From assembly GCF_000003195.3 (NCBI RefSeq), contig NC_012872.2:53363695-53427694 (forward strand): 64,000 bases of DNA, written 5' to 3'. The stretch comes from Sorghum bicolor (taxonomy: Eukaryota; Streptophyta; Magnoliopsida; Poales; Poaceae). Below the pieces are notes generated by a model, which had not been told where the DNA came from, made no database searches, and saw only the letters and a list, made by a program, of their open reading frames with translations. Below are positions 34,375-46,028 of this stretch, piece by piece. The first letter of the stretch is position 1. Each line of letters starts with the position of its first letter. Both the position numbers and the translations under genes were made by a program.

Positions 34375-34682
34375 GAAGTCGAGCGGAACTCCATTCGAAA
34401 TTTGGGATGGATGCCGTTGCCGTTCCCTGACCCGCATCCGTTCTGAGTGGGCCCAAACACCGTCAAAATAGGAGCCGTCCCGTCCAATCCCATCCCCGTT
34501 CATCGCGGCGACGTGCCGGCGGCAAAAGCGAGGGCAGTAGCCGTTGTCGCGGCCGCCGGCTGTACATCCCCACTCCCTAACCTACGCAGGCGGACCCCTC
34601 TGCGTCTCTCTTCACCGGCACCGGGCGCGCAGGCGGGAGAGGTGGGGGCTAGGGAGCTAGGGTTCCCGTCGCCTGTCGTCTG

Positions 34683-36841
34683 ATGGCGGCGGGCGCGGGC
34701 GAGAGCCAGGGGGTGGGAAGACTCCTCTCCTACGCCGACGATCTCGTGGGCGTCCTCCGCGTCAGCACTGACCGCGACATCAACGCGCGGGTCGGCGCCG
34801 GAGCGCGGAGGCTGCTGTCCGCCTGCCGGTCCGAGGCTGACGACCTCGAGCTGAAGATCAAAGGTCCGCTTGTCCCCTGTCCTGCTGGAGAAATGGGGTT
34901 TATTTCGCTCTGTTTTGACGTTTTTCAGTGTTTCTCCTCGGTTGATATAGGCGTCTTTCTGGTTTAGATTTGGGGGGGATTTCGGCCAATCTCGCTACTA
35001 ATTTCAGTAATTTATTTGGGTTGAATTACTTGAATCTTACATGAAAGGGCATTAGCTCTGCAAAGGAAACAGGGCATATCATCAATTTCATGATTCAAAT
35101 CATCAATTTCGTCATTGACTCTGATCATCATTGTTCATTGACCGGCTGATGAAATCCTTTCATTTGCGTATGTGGTTTTCGTGAGTAGAAACAAGCTACA
35201 AGCTAGAACCCTGTCTAAACCTGCAAATGTAACTAAAGATTCTGCTCCAGGTATACCTTGTCTCAGTGACCATTTACTTGGGAAGCTTACTTTAGAATAG
35301 AGTGTAAAGGTACACTATTATAGCTGCACTATCGAAGATTTTCTTCTCCCATACCAAGCACTGTAGTGTGTTCCTTTTCCAGTAGCCAGCTAACCTGTTC
35401 TGGATGTTTCCAAACTGTTAGAACCAGCTCTAGATTTGTCAGTCTTGGTGATCAATTACCTGGGAAGCTTACAATTGACAGAGGGTAGTCTGTCAAGAAT
35501 TCATCAAAGATGTTCTGCTTCCAAGCCACAGCACCTGTAGCAGTTTCCCTTCTTCAACCCACTACCATCTTTTGAACACTGCCAAGCTTAATGTGTGCAT
35601 TGTTCTCTGAATTCAATGCATTCGTGAATATACTAGCCTAAAAATTCATGGTAGTGTATCCTGTTTTGTTTGTGGTCATAGAGGCACACACTTATTCAAA
35701 TCTTTGCTGCATATATCTTTATCAAAACAGAAGGGCCTCAGATTGGGAAAGAATTAACAAGAAACTGACTTCTGCAAAGAAAAGACTGACAAAGCAAAAG
35801 TTGAAACCATTGCTGACGATGAACTTAATGCACTGGAAAGCAAGATGGAAGAAAACCTGCAGGAAGAGAAGCAGCTTCGTGAAGAGTTAAGATAAGTTCT
35901 TGCTTCAGAATTTGTGTTCTTCTGAAAATTTTATCTTAAGAATTAAGAATTTGATGTTCTTATGTACATTATCCTATCAACACAGTGCTACATGATGAGC
36001 TTGATGACCTAGACCACCAAAGAGTTTCTATAAAAGAAAGAACGGATGCTGTCAAGAAGAAAAAGAAAGACACGCAGAAAGCAAAGTAAGTTGTGAATTG
36101 CTCACAATGTTACTGATGAAACATCAGGCATTTAGCTTTCATACATGTAGTCTGTTTGATAACTGTCTGGATGCTGAAATTATTTTAAAAATCCATCCTA
36201 GAAGAGCTAGATACAACAAATAATACTAAATACTAGTGCTCTGCTGCTTGAATTCTGGAAAAGTCCACTTGCTGAACTGAGCTACTATCCTGCCCTGCCT
36301 CATCTTTCCTCCCCTTTGTACATTGTGATTGCACTAGCTTTCCTTGATTTTAGTGATTCCGGTAACAATGTTTCAAACATTGATAAAAAAAACACTGGGA
36401 TAGTATTTGTTCAAACAAATTTAAACCGGGCCTGCTTAGTGAGTTTTATGCCTTAGCAGTATTGCTCTATTGCTTACTCTATTTCTGAGTTGAAAGAAGC
36501 GACTGACTACACTTCTCATGCAGACGTATGCTTTCCATGTGCATGTCAGTTACAAATATCGTCCCAAATTTGGAAGGCCAGGATAAGGTTTCGGGAAGTA
36601 TCCTTTCAATCTGTTACCGTTTCCTCTATTTATAGAAAAAATCTGTAAACGTTCACATATTCTGTACTGCTTAGTGGTTGTGTTGCACTCTATATCATCT
36701 TTTCCTACAAAGCTATGGCTGTATGGAAGTCCTTAGCTATGATCAGATATTATCCACCAGAACAGGAGGATGGAGAAATTCGAGTTTGAGAACACGACAC
36801 CACCAGTTGAGATATGCGACGAGCTCTGGAAGAAGATTTAG
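34683..36841 (+). CDS. SPC24: Kinetochore protein SPC24 homologue
   Basis: Exon 1 (34683-34863) encodes MAAGAGESQGVGRLLSYADD and then ARRLLSACRSEADDLELKIK. Exon 2 (about 35762-35878) encodes DKAKVETIADDELNALESKM, a coiled coil. Exon 3 (35986-36085) encodes LHDELDDLDHQRVSIKER. Exon 4 (36524-36597) encodes MLSMCMSVTNIVPNLEGQDK. Exon 5 (36747-36841) encodes MEKFEFENTTPPVEICDELW and ends KKI-stop. SPC24 is one arm of the NDC80 complex that links kinetochores to spindle microtubules. With these boundaries all exons join in frame (188 aa). Two joints are doubtful. Exon 2 reaches its natural length only with AG-end aacaag and has a stop just upstream. Its expected 3' end (gagttaagataag) lacks GT, so the model uses an earlier GT (cttc|gtgaag). 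Confidence 0.75.
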
Positions 36842-37076
36842 CATGTGCAGATCATTCTTGTTGTAAGTCGGCGGAAACTATGCCGGTGTATTGTCGCTGG
36901 TTGGTGGTCCTCCCATCGAGAAGGGGATGCAGTTCGCCATGTTGTTTGTATCGTTAATTCGAGAAGTTGTACTATTTTCGGTCAAGGGCGCCTTTGGAAC
37001 AGAAAAAAAATCTGAGTTTCAAAGGCTGGAGCCATGTTTGAATAAGTTGTACCGACGTCGGTATCTGGCTTGGTAG

Positions 37077-37838
37077 CCATATTTCGAAGTCGTTCGACTC
37101 GACAGTCATTCACTAGTATCAAACCATCGGAACTTGCAAATCTGGAACCTCAGGATTTCTAAATTAATCTGAAGTAAAAGTTTGCTTAAAATTTTCAGGA
37201 GCCTCTGCTGTCCCTCTACTTCCCTGAACATAAGAGTAATATATCAGAGATAATAGTCTTGATTGTTTTAAATCTTCATATGAGTTAATTAAGAAATCTA
37301 TTAAATTAATTGACACTGTCATTGAATAAATACCTGAGTCGTAAGTCATTTAGGTGACTGCGTAATTAAGTTGTATAAGTCGTTGCAATGCACATATATG
37401 TTTATTACAAAACAAAAAAAAAATAGAAAAATAGTAAAAAAAAAAGAAGCAAGTGTTTTGGCTGTTATTTTTACTACAAGCAACACTGAGAGATGGTAAT
37501 TTTGGGAAGCGGTTTGGGCCGGTAAAAATGCAATTTTCTCCTCCGCGGATGGCCTGACTCGCCGCCTGGTGGCTGCCTCCCTGGTGCGCTGGGGAAGCAG
37601 CAGAAGCTGAGGCGGCCGGTGGTGGTGCGGAGTTGGACCGGGGTTGCCACCATTGCCCATTGGGCTCGTCCCTAATCCCAGCAGTATTCGGCTAACCCCA
37701 TCCCCGCGCCGCCGCCGCCCGCCGCCGCGCGCTCGGGCGCAGATTCTCCGCCCTGTTTTACATTTTCTCCGACACCCTAACGTCTCTCCTGGTCCAGTGG
37801 CCTCCTTCTCCCGCCCCACGCGACCTCTCTTCTCTTTC
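37077..37838. other. Intergenic/5' leader between SPC24 and the DUF6598 gene
   Basis: Holds the SPC24 3' region, an A-rich stretch at 37405-37450 and a GC-rich leader (37540-37838) that probably contains the promoter and 5' UTR of the downstream gene. No other gene is supported. Confidence 0.45.
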
Positions 37839-37918
37839 ATGGCCTCTGCAACGCCTCGCTGGTGGCCGTCAGCGCTTGCGCGACGAGTTTCCTCACTCAT
37901 GGTACCTGTCGTTTTTCC

Positions 37919-38110
37919 CGGTGTGTTTTCTTGTCCTGATGCTAAAGTTTGTTCCTTTACTTAGCTGCTGTAATTCTGGATGTGCAAACTTAGCTGCTGC
38001 AATTCTGGATGCGGGTTGTGGACTACTTTGGGTTTCTATTTACTTTATGTTTTTTTGAGGCAAATGGGGGCATATGTGTTTTCTTGTTCTGATGCTAAAG
38101 TTTGCGTCTT
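37919..38110. repeat. Imperfect duplication in DUF6598 intron 1
   Basis: The phrase gtgttttcttgt(c/t)ctgatg plus ctaaagtttg occurs near 37920 and 38077. Within it a 28-bp unit (cttagctgctg(t/c)aattc, tggatg) is tandemly repeated near 37962-38012. Confidence 0.6.
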
Positions 38111-39948
38111 TTCCTTTAGTTCTTGGAACTGGACTATTACCAACTCTGTGTCTTTATTTACTATTATAATATATTGCAATATGACTGGTTTTTTTCAAAG
38201 CAGATGGGGTTTAGCTATCCATATGACTCATAAGACAGATAAAAATGAGACTGGAAAAAATAGAAATCAATTTCAGACTTGGATAATGTCACATTAAGAT
38301 TCCAGTCCTCACTGTATGTCAAATGATGCTATTGATTTTTTTTAATGTTCTTCAATGATAGATTTCCTCATGAACCTCAGAACATGCCCACAACCAATCG
38401 AGTAAAAGACGACGAGTCTGGTAAACCAGACATGCAGCCATCCATCTCTTCTGCCAACGTTATTACTAGATCCCAGAACAAGCATTCTGCTGTCACCCCA
38501 AGGCATGAAAAACATCACTAGTGGCAGAATCTTGGAGGTTATAGCTGGAGATGGGAAAAGTGATAAAGATGATTGTAGGGTCACCTCAGAGTTTATATAT
38601 GATAAACGTGACATATCGGGGCACATTGTGAAGCTCACTGGTTATGGTGAGGAAGACCCAAGGAATGCAATGGATAATCAAAGGGGTGAAATCATTGCCA
38701 GCAACGACAAAGAAGTCAGTGACGATGAAGAATATACTACGGATATTATACTTCCAAAAAGTAGACACCGTGATGGTTCCATATACAGACATGAATAGAT
38801 GGTGGAAAATATATTTTCATATTGCTGACCGTAATGAAAGTAAGTTTTCAATATCTCTTTTCCTATTTTTAATTTGTCATTAATATTATAATATGGTTTG
38901 TTTCCTTAAACATGGCGTAACTCTGTAGTCTGTACATATCCTACACCTATATATGAGAAGTTCTGCAGCAGTGCCAGCTGTGTACGTCATTCCCCAAAAC
39001 CTTTCATGCGTTGATTTTAGATGTTTTTTTTTGTACCAATGATGGTCCAGACCATATTAGTTGTACCAATGCATGTTTACTAAATGTCTGCATAGCATTC
39101 TACAATGGCATTTAGTAATGAAAATTTAAAAGCCATACCTATGTCAAATTGATCATGCTCTGATCATTGCACTAATGCAGGGCATCAGTTCTGGTTTAGC
39201 TATAGGATTGTAACAGCTCAAAACAAATACCCACCTCCAGAGTCCAATACAACATAGGCATTGCATACCAAATTGGGAACTACAAGCAGCAAAACTGCAA
39301 AACACAAATCAATCCTCAATTGATCAACCAGGAGTTCGCTAGTTCTGAACTAAATAACTCCAAATGATGGCTGAATGTTGGTTCAGAGCAGTGCATAGCA
39401 AAAGGCAAAGTAGAGTTCAATGGTAAAAGAAAAAAAATGTAGTGGGTCACCTCTTCAACTTAGTTTTTGTGATCTCCTGCTCTCCTTTTTCCTTGTTTCT
39501 CCTGTCCTTTCAAAAACTTCGCACAATATGTAGCAAGTTAAATTCAGTGGCCAATTTGTTACTTCATCTAAGAGTATATTCCCATTTTGTTATTTCCAGA
39601 ACAACTGTGCTGTTAAATGAGGTATGGTAAGGACAAAAAATTCTCTTTAAGATCACATGCCAATCAGTGTACCTTTAGCTACATGGAAGTAGTAATTAAT
39701 CAGTGAGAAAGACATACACCATACCTATTTTGTTTCGCATGGGTAGTTGGTAGGGTTGCAAATGGTACAGACACGACCAATTGACCAAAGGGCTACCGAT
39801 GTTAATTTGATATTGTTTTGAATATCTAAATGATTTTGTATTTTTTATTTTCTGAATATTTTATGGGACATGGATACATTGATCAGATATTGGATACGAA
39901 TATATAATATCTTCAATATCCAGCAGATACCAAATATCTGCCATTTAA

Positions 39949-40074
39949 GGGCTTGTTCGGTTACAGCATTTAGAGGCCAGGAATCAATCCGGCAGTGAAA
40001 GTTTATATAAAATAGAATACCAATCCGGTCAGGAATTCTTCCCGGAGCTCGTTCCGGGTGAAACGAACGTGGCC
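39949..40074. mobile_element. Short Tourist-like MITE, GGGCTTGTTCGG type
   Basis: A 126-bp element running from gggcttgttcggtta to gaacgtggcc, with TAA at 39946-39948 and 40075-40077. It lies in intron 2 of the DUF6598 gene, apparently inside an older degenerate repeat rich in ggata/tatcc motifs. Confidence 0.7.
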
Positions 40075-40909
40075 TAAACGAGATATATCTAACCGGATAT
40101 CTGAATGACATTATTATCCTAGTGTTAATATTTATATTTGTATCATTGAGATTGCAGTTCATTAATTCATTTGGATCTAAAATTTTCAAATATTATTTTT
40201 ATTGCTACAACACAGGTGTAGTAGCACACTGTGGCCTCTGTAGCCCGTCAGTCCCCTTTATAGCCAAACTCCACATAAATTCTGCTTGCGTATACAATGT
40301 GGGACTAAATGTCCTGCTTGCTGAGCGTTTGGCCGCTTGGTGCTGCAGCGCTGGTCCTCACGTTGTGGGCTGTATGCTCTTTCCTACGCCTCTGCAGCCC
40401 AACAAGCTTTGCCTGCCAACCCCGTGACGTGTGGACTGCATGTCCAGCTACCCAAAAGAACCATGTATTTACAATTTTCTTTTCCCTTTTTGCTTTATAT
40501 ATATATGTTTTCTTATTTGTAGCTCTCTAGTTTTATTTTCTCAAGTATTTTGTGGCAATAAAAGAATAAGATTATCTGACAACTAAAAATGTGAAATGGA
40601 AAGTACTTAGGGGCATAAAGCAACTCACTACTCATCAGGCAGCAACACACAAGCAATAGCACAGGCCTTTTGGTAGTTCACATACTAACAACCTAAAGGA
40701 CAGGTGTGGAAAGGGCCTACCAAACCTTGCAATGCTCCTGTTTAACTTTAACATGAGGACTGGGTTGTCACTTTTGAAAATGTATACCACTTACCAAAAT
40801 ATGTACCACTTACCTAGCAAAATTATGAGTGTTCTTTTACTGCTACTCAGAAATAGACATTGCCTCACTGAGTGATTTGAATTCATCTTGGCAGTTGTCC
40901 ACCTTAACC

Positions 40910-40979
40910 CTCTTCAATACTTGTCTAATCTCCCTGCTTGCTGTCTCTTCAATACTTGTCTAATCTCCCTGCTTGCTGT
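40910..40979. repeat. 35-bp tandem duplication
   Basis: Two exact adjacent copies of a unit starting ctcttcaatacttgtctaat and ending cttgctgt (40910-40944 and 40945-40979). Confidence 0.9.
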
Positions 40980-41389
40980 TGTGTGTGGAACATCAATTGT
41001 TACTGCCCTCATGTTGGATATGAAAGTGGAATGTGGAAGAGTTGCTTTTCTGCTGCTCTGAGTAATTGCTTGGTTGTAATTTTGTGTGATGAACTCACAC
41101 GCAAGGCGTCTTACCTTACCTTTGACAGGGAAAAAAGTATTAAGAAGTGAAGTTCTATTGTCTAGAAGGTTGGTGAATAAAAGAGTATTACCTACTTTGC
41201 TGTCGAGGTAGTCAACCATTAAGTTTTTATTGGTTCCTCACCCTGTTGGTTTTCAAGCATCTCTATAGCTTCTCATGGCTTTGTCGGCTTTCGGAACTTA
41301 CATCCCTTCTAGTTGTGTGTCCGCTTGTTGTAATAGGTGCAATGTAGTTTGACTCGTCTCTTGTGGATATCTTATTGCCATATTCTTGT

Positions 41390-43307
41390 TGTCATGGGCA
41401 TAAAGAGGGGCGCCGTAGGGCGCAAGTGTCCTAGTTGGGCCTCAAGCCCATTAGTGTTAATTAGTGTCTCTCTTAGTTATTTGTCTATAGGAATAGTACT
41501 ATATTGTCTAGGCACAAGAGGTGTTAGTCCTATGTACCTTTTATATTCAGCCCATGGGGCACAATGGAAAGGAGGCAATGAATTATGAAGAAACAATTCT
41601 AGTCTCCCTCAATCTCTCAAGCTCTTGGCAAAACATAAGGCCTAGTTATCCCAAAGCTCTTGGCAAAGCATAAGGCCTAGTTATCTATCCAAAATACCCA
41701 ACACGTTCATACATCTAGTATCACGAGTCTGTCGATCCATCCACAGCTGCTGCCAATCCTCCACATCAAAAAAAAAATCATTCCAAATCGCCGGCCGATC
41801 CATCTTCCACGGCCATCCACCACCACAGCCCCCAGCCACCGCGCCTCCATCTCCGCGCCATCCGCGCAGCCCTCCTCCACACCGTCCGCGCGACGCCTCT
41901 GCGCGCGGATCCTCTCCGCGCCGGCCGCCCGTCCCCTCCGCGCCACCGAGACCACCTCCAGCAGGCGCTGCCCGTTCTCTAGCAGGCGCCGCCTCGATCC
42001 AAGACGACCACGCCTTCACCCCTCGCTGCCGATCCAGCAGGTGCGACCTCAACCCGTCGACGCCCGTACATGATGGAGTTCCCGCAGTTTGATGGAACCT
42101 CTGATCCGGAGGCCTTCATCAACCAGTGCGAGCTCTACTTCCACTGGGAGCGCATCATGGTGGAAGAACGGGTATGGCTAGCTTGTCGCAATTTGAAAGT
42201 TGATGCCCGCGAGTGGTTCCGCCAAGTCACGCAAGATGAATACCCGACATGGTGTTGCTTCATCGAGCTCCTGCAGCGGCGCTTCAAACCAACTCTGCGC
42301 CCCAATCCGCTCCACCGGCTGTCCCTTGGTGTCGACAACTGCCTGCGCAGCCTTGCGGAGATGACCGCACAGCTGGATCGCCTCCGAGTGCGTCTCGAGA
42401 AGGAGGACCGTGAACGCCGGGCAGCTGTACGCCTCCAGGCAGCAGCACGGGGACTCCTGGCACGTCGCCGAGCGTAGGCTCTTCGTGCCACAAAAGCATC
42501 AAAGGAGCAGGCAACGGTGCGCCTCCAGGCAGTAGTGCGAGGAATGCTTGTCCGTCGCATGGTGCGGCAGATACGCATGCTCCTCAGCTCGACGTTGTCG
42601 TACGTGTTCATCCACTCGGACTCGCCGATACGGCCTGCGACTCCAATTGCAGTGGAGGTCCTAGTATGGGCGTTTTCAGTGCAGCGGCCTCGCATCAACA
42701 TCAAGCATCAGGCATCAAAGGCTATCTCATTCATCCTTGTGCCTGCCGTGGTGCTAGACACTTTCAGCATAAGAGCCAGCTGCTTCACACTCCACCCTTC
42801 AGCCTACATGAAGCCAGCAGAGGCGCTCTTCCCATGGGATCCAGGTGGATATTCTTGTATTTTAGTATTCAATAAAAAGGGGAAGCCGAGATGTAAAAGG
42901 CTTAACCCTATTTCGCTTCAGCTCTCCAGCTCGAGGACGAGCTGGGTCTCCAAGGGCGGGGGAGATGTCATGGGCATAAAGAGGGGCGCCGTAGGGCGCA
43001 AGTGTCCTAGTTGGGCCTCAAGCCGATTAGTGTTAATTAGTGTCTCTCTTAGTTATTTGTCTATAGGAATAGTACCATATTGTCTAGGCACAAGAGGTGT
43101 TAGTCCTATGTACCTTTTATATTCAGCCCATGGGGCACAATGGAAAGGAGGGCACGATGGAAAGGAGGCAATGAATTATGAAGAAATAATTCTAGTCTCC
43201 CTCAACCTCTCAAGCTCTTGGCAAAGCATAAGGCCTAGTTATCCCAAAGCTCTTGGCAAAGCATAAGGCCTAGTTATCTATCCAAAATACCCAGCACGTT
43301 CATAACA
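41390..43307 (+). mobile_element. Compact gypsy-like LTR retrotransposon with gag and IQ-like motifs
   Basis: LTRs at 41390-41713 and 42966-43307 both start TGTCATGGGC and end in ACA, and are flanked by the 5-bp duplication CTTGT (41385-41389, 43308-43312). A primer-binding-like tagtatcacgag follows LTR 1 and a purine tract (gggcgggggaga) precedes LTR 2. LTRs differ at about six bases, a one-base indel and a 17-bp duplication in LTR 2, indicating a fairly recent insertion. The 1.25-kb interior holds a gag-like frame and the tail of a gypsy pol (QLEDEL). Protease, reverse transcriptase and integrase are missing, so it is non-autonomous. Confidence 0.92.
42070..42630 (+). pseudogene. Gag-like protein with two IQ-like motifs, one internal stop
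   Basis: MMEFPQFDGTSDPEAFINQC, then WLACRNLKVDAREWF and a TPSW-like (YPTWCCF) block match the Retrotrans_gag core. After a charged helix (RLRVRLEKEDRERR) comes VRLQAAARGLLARRR. After an in-frame TAG at 42475-42477 comes VRLQAVVRGMLVRR. Both resemble the IQxxxRGxxxR calmodulin-binding consensus with Leu-Gln at the start. No zinc knuckle is seen. Function of the IQ-like part is unknown; it may simply be a basic RNA-binding helix. Confidence 0.75.
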
Positions 43308-43508
43308 CTTGTAGATGATACTAGGAGTCTTATCCCATTAGAAGGATAGAGGTTGCTCTCCTCCATTACTCTTTTGCAGTTATTCTGCTTTGTAGATGGA
43401 ATGGAAAAATTTCCAATAAGGCCATATATAATACTCAAATAGCATATGTACTTTTCCAATGTCAAGTATTTGTTTACCGCATAATTTAAAGTTCTAAACT
43501 CACATTTG

Positions 43509-43879
43509 CAATGCTACCGTTGGGTTTACAAGGAAGGGATTCAACTCGCTTGTGATATTAGGAGCCTGGACCTTATGGAACCACCGCAACCGATGTGTCT
43601 TTGATGGAGTTTCTCCCAGATTGGAGGGTGCTTTGGCTTCTGCTGTAGGGGAAAGTCAGTTGTGGGCTGTGGCAGGGGCCCGGGGTCTATCCTTCCTGGT
43701 TTCCCATCCTCCCCCTCCCACTTAGTTTAGTCTGCAGGCAGTCGTCTACTTGTTGACATAGGCGCGAATGTAACTTTATTTGGGTGTGTGCGGGGTGTGT
43801 TTTGTACTTGGGGTCTCCCCCTCTTTTTTACCTTCTTAATACAATGAAGCGCAGTTCTCCTGCGTTTTCGATAAAAAAA
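43509..43879 (+). mobile_element. 5'-truncated LINE close to a DUF6598 splice acceptor
   Basis: Encodes the LINE ORF2 C-terminus (ILGAWTLWNHRNRCVFDGVS) and the usual grass LINE 3' end (cttaatacaatgaagcgcag then ttttcgat plus A8). It is flanked by acatttg at 43502-43508 and 43880-43886. It ends 18 bp before the acceptor at 43904, so the final part of that intron is LINE-derived. Confidence 0.85.
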
Positions 43880-44140
43880 ACATTTGACTTTACTTTTTGT
43901 GAAGCTTGGTTGGAGGCAATGGCATTATCAAATCCCCCAAACTGTTTCATTCGAAATGGAACTTGTGTGAAACATTATCCTCGTCGCATGCTGCAAATTT
44001 TGTCCTTGGAATTGGATGAATTTCTAGTGGATGGTGGTTTAGTAGAGTTGTATGGATACATAGCAGTGCGGGATCAACTGGATTCATTGCTTAATTATGT
44101 TGTCCATTTTAGCCGGGATGATCCCATCGTTGTGGAGCAG

Positions 44141-44888
44141 GTGCACATCTATACTTATCTACTCTTATTTCATGGATTATGTCTATCTAACAATCTTTAG
44201 TATTAAGACTTGCCCACTAAGTGTGTGTTTGGTTCGGGGAGATAGTAGGATGGGATGGACCAAACCCAGTTTTTAATGATGAAACCTCCCTGTCTTTTGT
44301 TTGTTTGAGGGTATGGGACAGTCCCTGTTTTTTGTTTGGTTTAGGGATGCAAAAATTTGGATCACACATCTGACCCATGGGGTCCACTTGTCAGCATCTT
44401 TTATTTTTCTCCTTTCTTCTCTCCTCATCTAGTTCTCCCTCCAGACCATGGCCGCTGCCCTCCATGGTTCTTTCTCCCAATAACCTCCAGACCACAACTG
44501 CCGCCTAGTGCTCCACACAACAGCCTTGCCATCAGCCTCGCTTCTGCGGCTGGTGTCACCCACCGGTGCCCTCACCTCGTGTATGTAAATAGACTCACCC
44601 GTCGGTGCCCTTGCCTCTGTGTCCGATTTTGGGCTTGCCCGCAGCTGGCCTCGCCCTCTGCTTGAGTGTTGCTGCCCAATGCCTAAGCCCCCTGCGGCCC
44701 TCGTTGCCGTTTTCTGTCCATCCACGCGCTTCGCCAACAGCCAATTTGGAGGTATCAGGAGCGGTGACATACCCACGCGCTTCGCCAACAGCTAGCTCAT
44801 CCCTCCCCATTCGCCCGATTTGGAGGTATCAGGAGCGGTGACATCTGACCCTTAGCTAGTCTTTTCATTTCATTTTACATATGCTTGT
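44141..44888 (+). other. DUF6598 intron 3, first part
   Basis: No gene. Contains a small duplication: cgcgcttcgccaacag and gaggtatcaggagcggtgac each occur twice between about 44724 and 44845. The MITE-like phrase gtgtgtttggttcgggg near 44222 has no clear partner end. Confidence 0.45.
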
Positions 44889-45325
44889 GTTTATTTGGAA
44901 TTTGAAACAAAATCTAATGAATAATATGGTCTAGTTCCCCTCCCCATTGCTAGAGAATGCAACTCCATGTATTCTAAAACCCAAAGGGGTAACGTGTAGA
45001 AGTACAATGTGAGGTTAGGAACATGTGAAACAATATGAACATGAAAAGAAGAGGTGCCACAACTAGCTATGGAAAGAGACATGCCATCGGTGGTGTAAAC
45101 AATGAGAGGGCGATTGGGAGATGGCATCGACAAGAAATGACAAATCAGAAATCATATGAAAGGACACACTAGAGTCAAGGGACCACTTTTATGAGATACT
45201 TGGGTGAGGAGGAAGAGTAGAACGAGAAGCCTGAGTTGTCACGTAAGCGGTCTGCGTTGCGATAATAAGGCGGCAGAATAGGTCAAGGACCTCCTGCTCA
45301 GTGACAGACACCGAGCGAGGGTCCT
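44889..45325 (-). mobile_element. Copia gag/protease fragment, degenerate
   Basis: Minus-strand reading gives VTEQEVLDLFCRL, then LDSSVSFHMISDLSFL (protease, family form LDSGASFHM, so the catalytic-motif Gly is changed), then VYTTDGMSLSIASCG and VSHVPNLTLYF. Stops and a frame change are present. Confidence 0.75.
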
Positions 45326-45351
45326 ACAAAACGGAGGAATGACTAGAGCCT

Positions 45352-46028
45352 TGTGAGGAACTATTATGTGCCTACTGGGATTGGGAGGAGAGAGTTGGGG
45401 GAAGTAACGACTGCTTGCGTGCTACAGTACCTACAGATACTGTTCATGTTGGATGTTGTGGCAGCGGCTAGGGCTGCGAGGGCGAGAGGAGGCCGGCCGG
45501 GGGCCTTGCCCACGGCGGGCAAGAGGAAAGGGTTTTTATTCTTAATTCTTGCTTGATTAGATTGATACATCTCTCCTTATATAGAGAGGTTTAAGGCTTG
45601 TTTTGCATGGCTTTTCCAGCGGTTTCAGGAGCCGTTTGGAGCTGTTTTCTGCAAATGGGGTAAAATGAGTTGGCTCTACCGATGAAGCTCCTAAAAATGT
45701 GCTCTCACAGAGCTTTGGGATGCGAATGAGTCAAAAATAGTGGCTTCTCCCGGATTCACCTCAGCCTACATGGTGTTCTGTGAGAGCATATTTTAAGGAA
45801 GGAGCTGTTTTGTCAAACGATTTACCAGAACGGCTCCAACTCTACCTATAGAGCTGTTCATGGAGCTAAAGCTCTAAAAAACAGCTTCACTGGTGAAGTG
45901 GAGCCGTACCAAACAGGGCCTTACTTGACTCCCAAGCAACCTTTACTTGACCCCTAAGCAAGCAATCTCTAATTAACCCTAACACTAATGGGCTACCTAG
46001 CCAGCCCAGGCCCAATATGCCCCTGACA
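45352..46028 (-). mobile_element. Gypsy-like LTR, minus orientation, interrupted by a MITE
   Basis: Minus-strand ends are TGTCAGGGGC (at 46028) and CCTCACA (at 45352). It contains a promoter-like ctatataaggagag. Without the MITE at 45594-45920 it is about 350 bp, close to the LTR size of the element at 41390. Just outside on the 46 kb side, the minus strand encodes the pol tail LEDEL, so this is a 3' LTR. Confidence 0.65.
45594..45920. mobile_element. MITE inside the LTR
   Basis: Starts aggcttgttttgcatggc and ends gtaccaaacagggcc, with TTA on both sides (45591-45593, 45921-45923). Family differs from A and B; superfamily probably PIF/Harbinger. Confidence 0.6.

Noticed and set aside
41857..42052. 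Open frames on the minus strand upstream of the gag frame
   Set aside because: They lie opposite the element's leader and show only biased composition.
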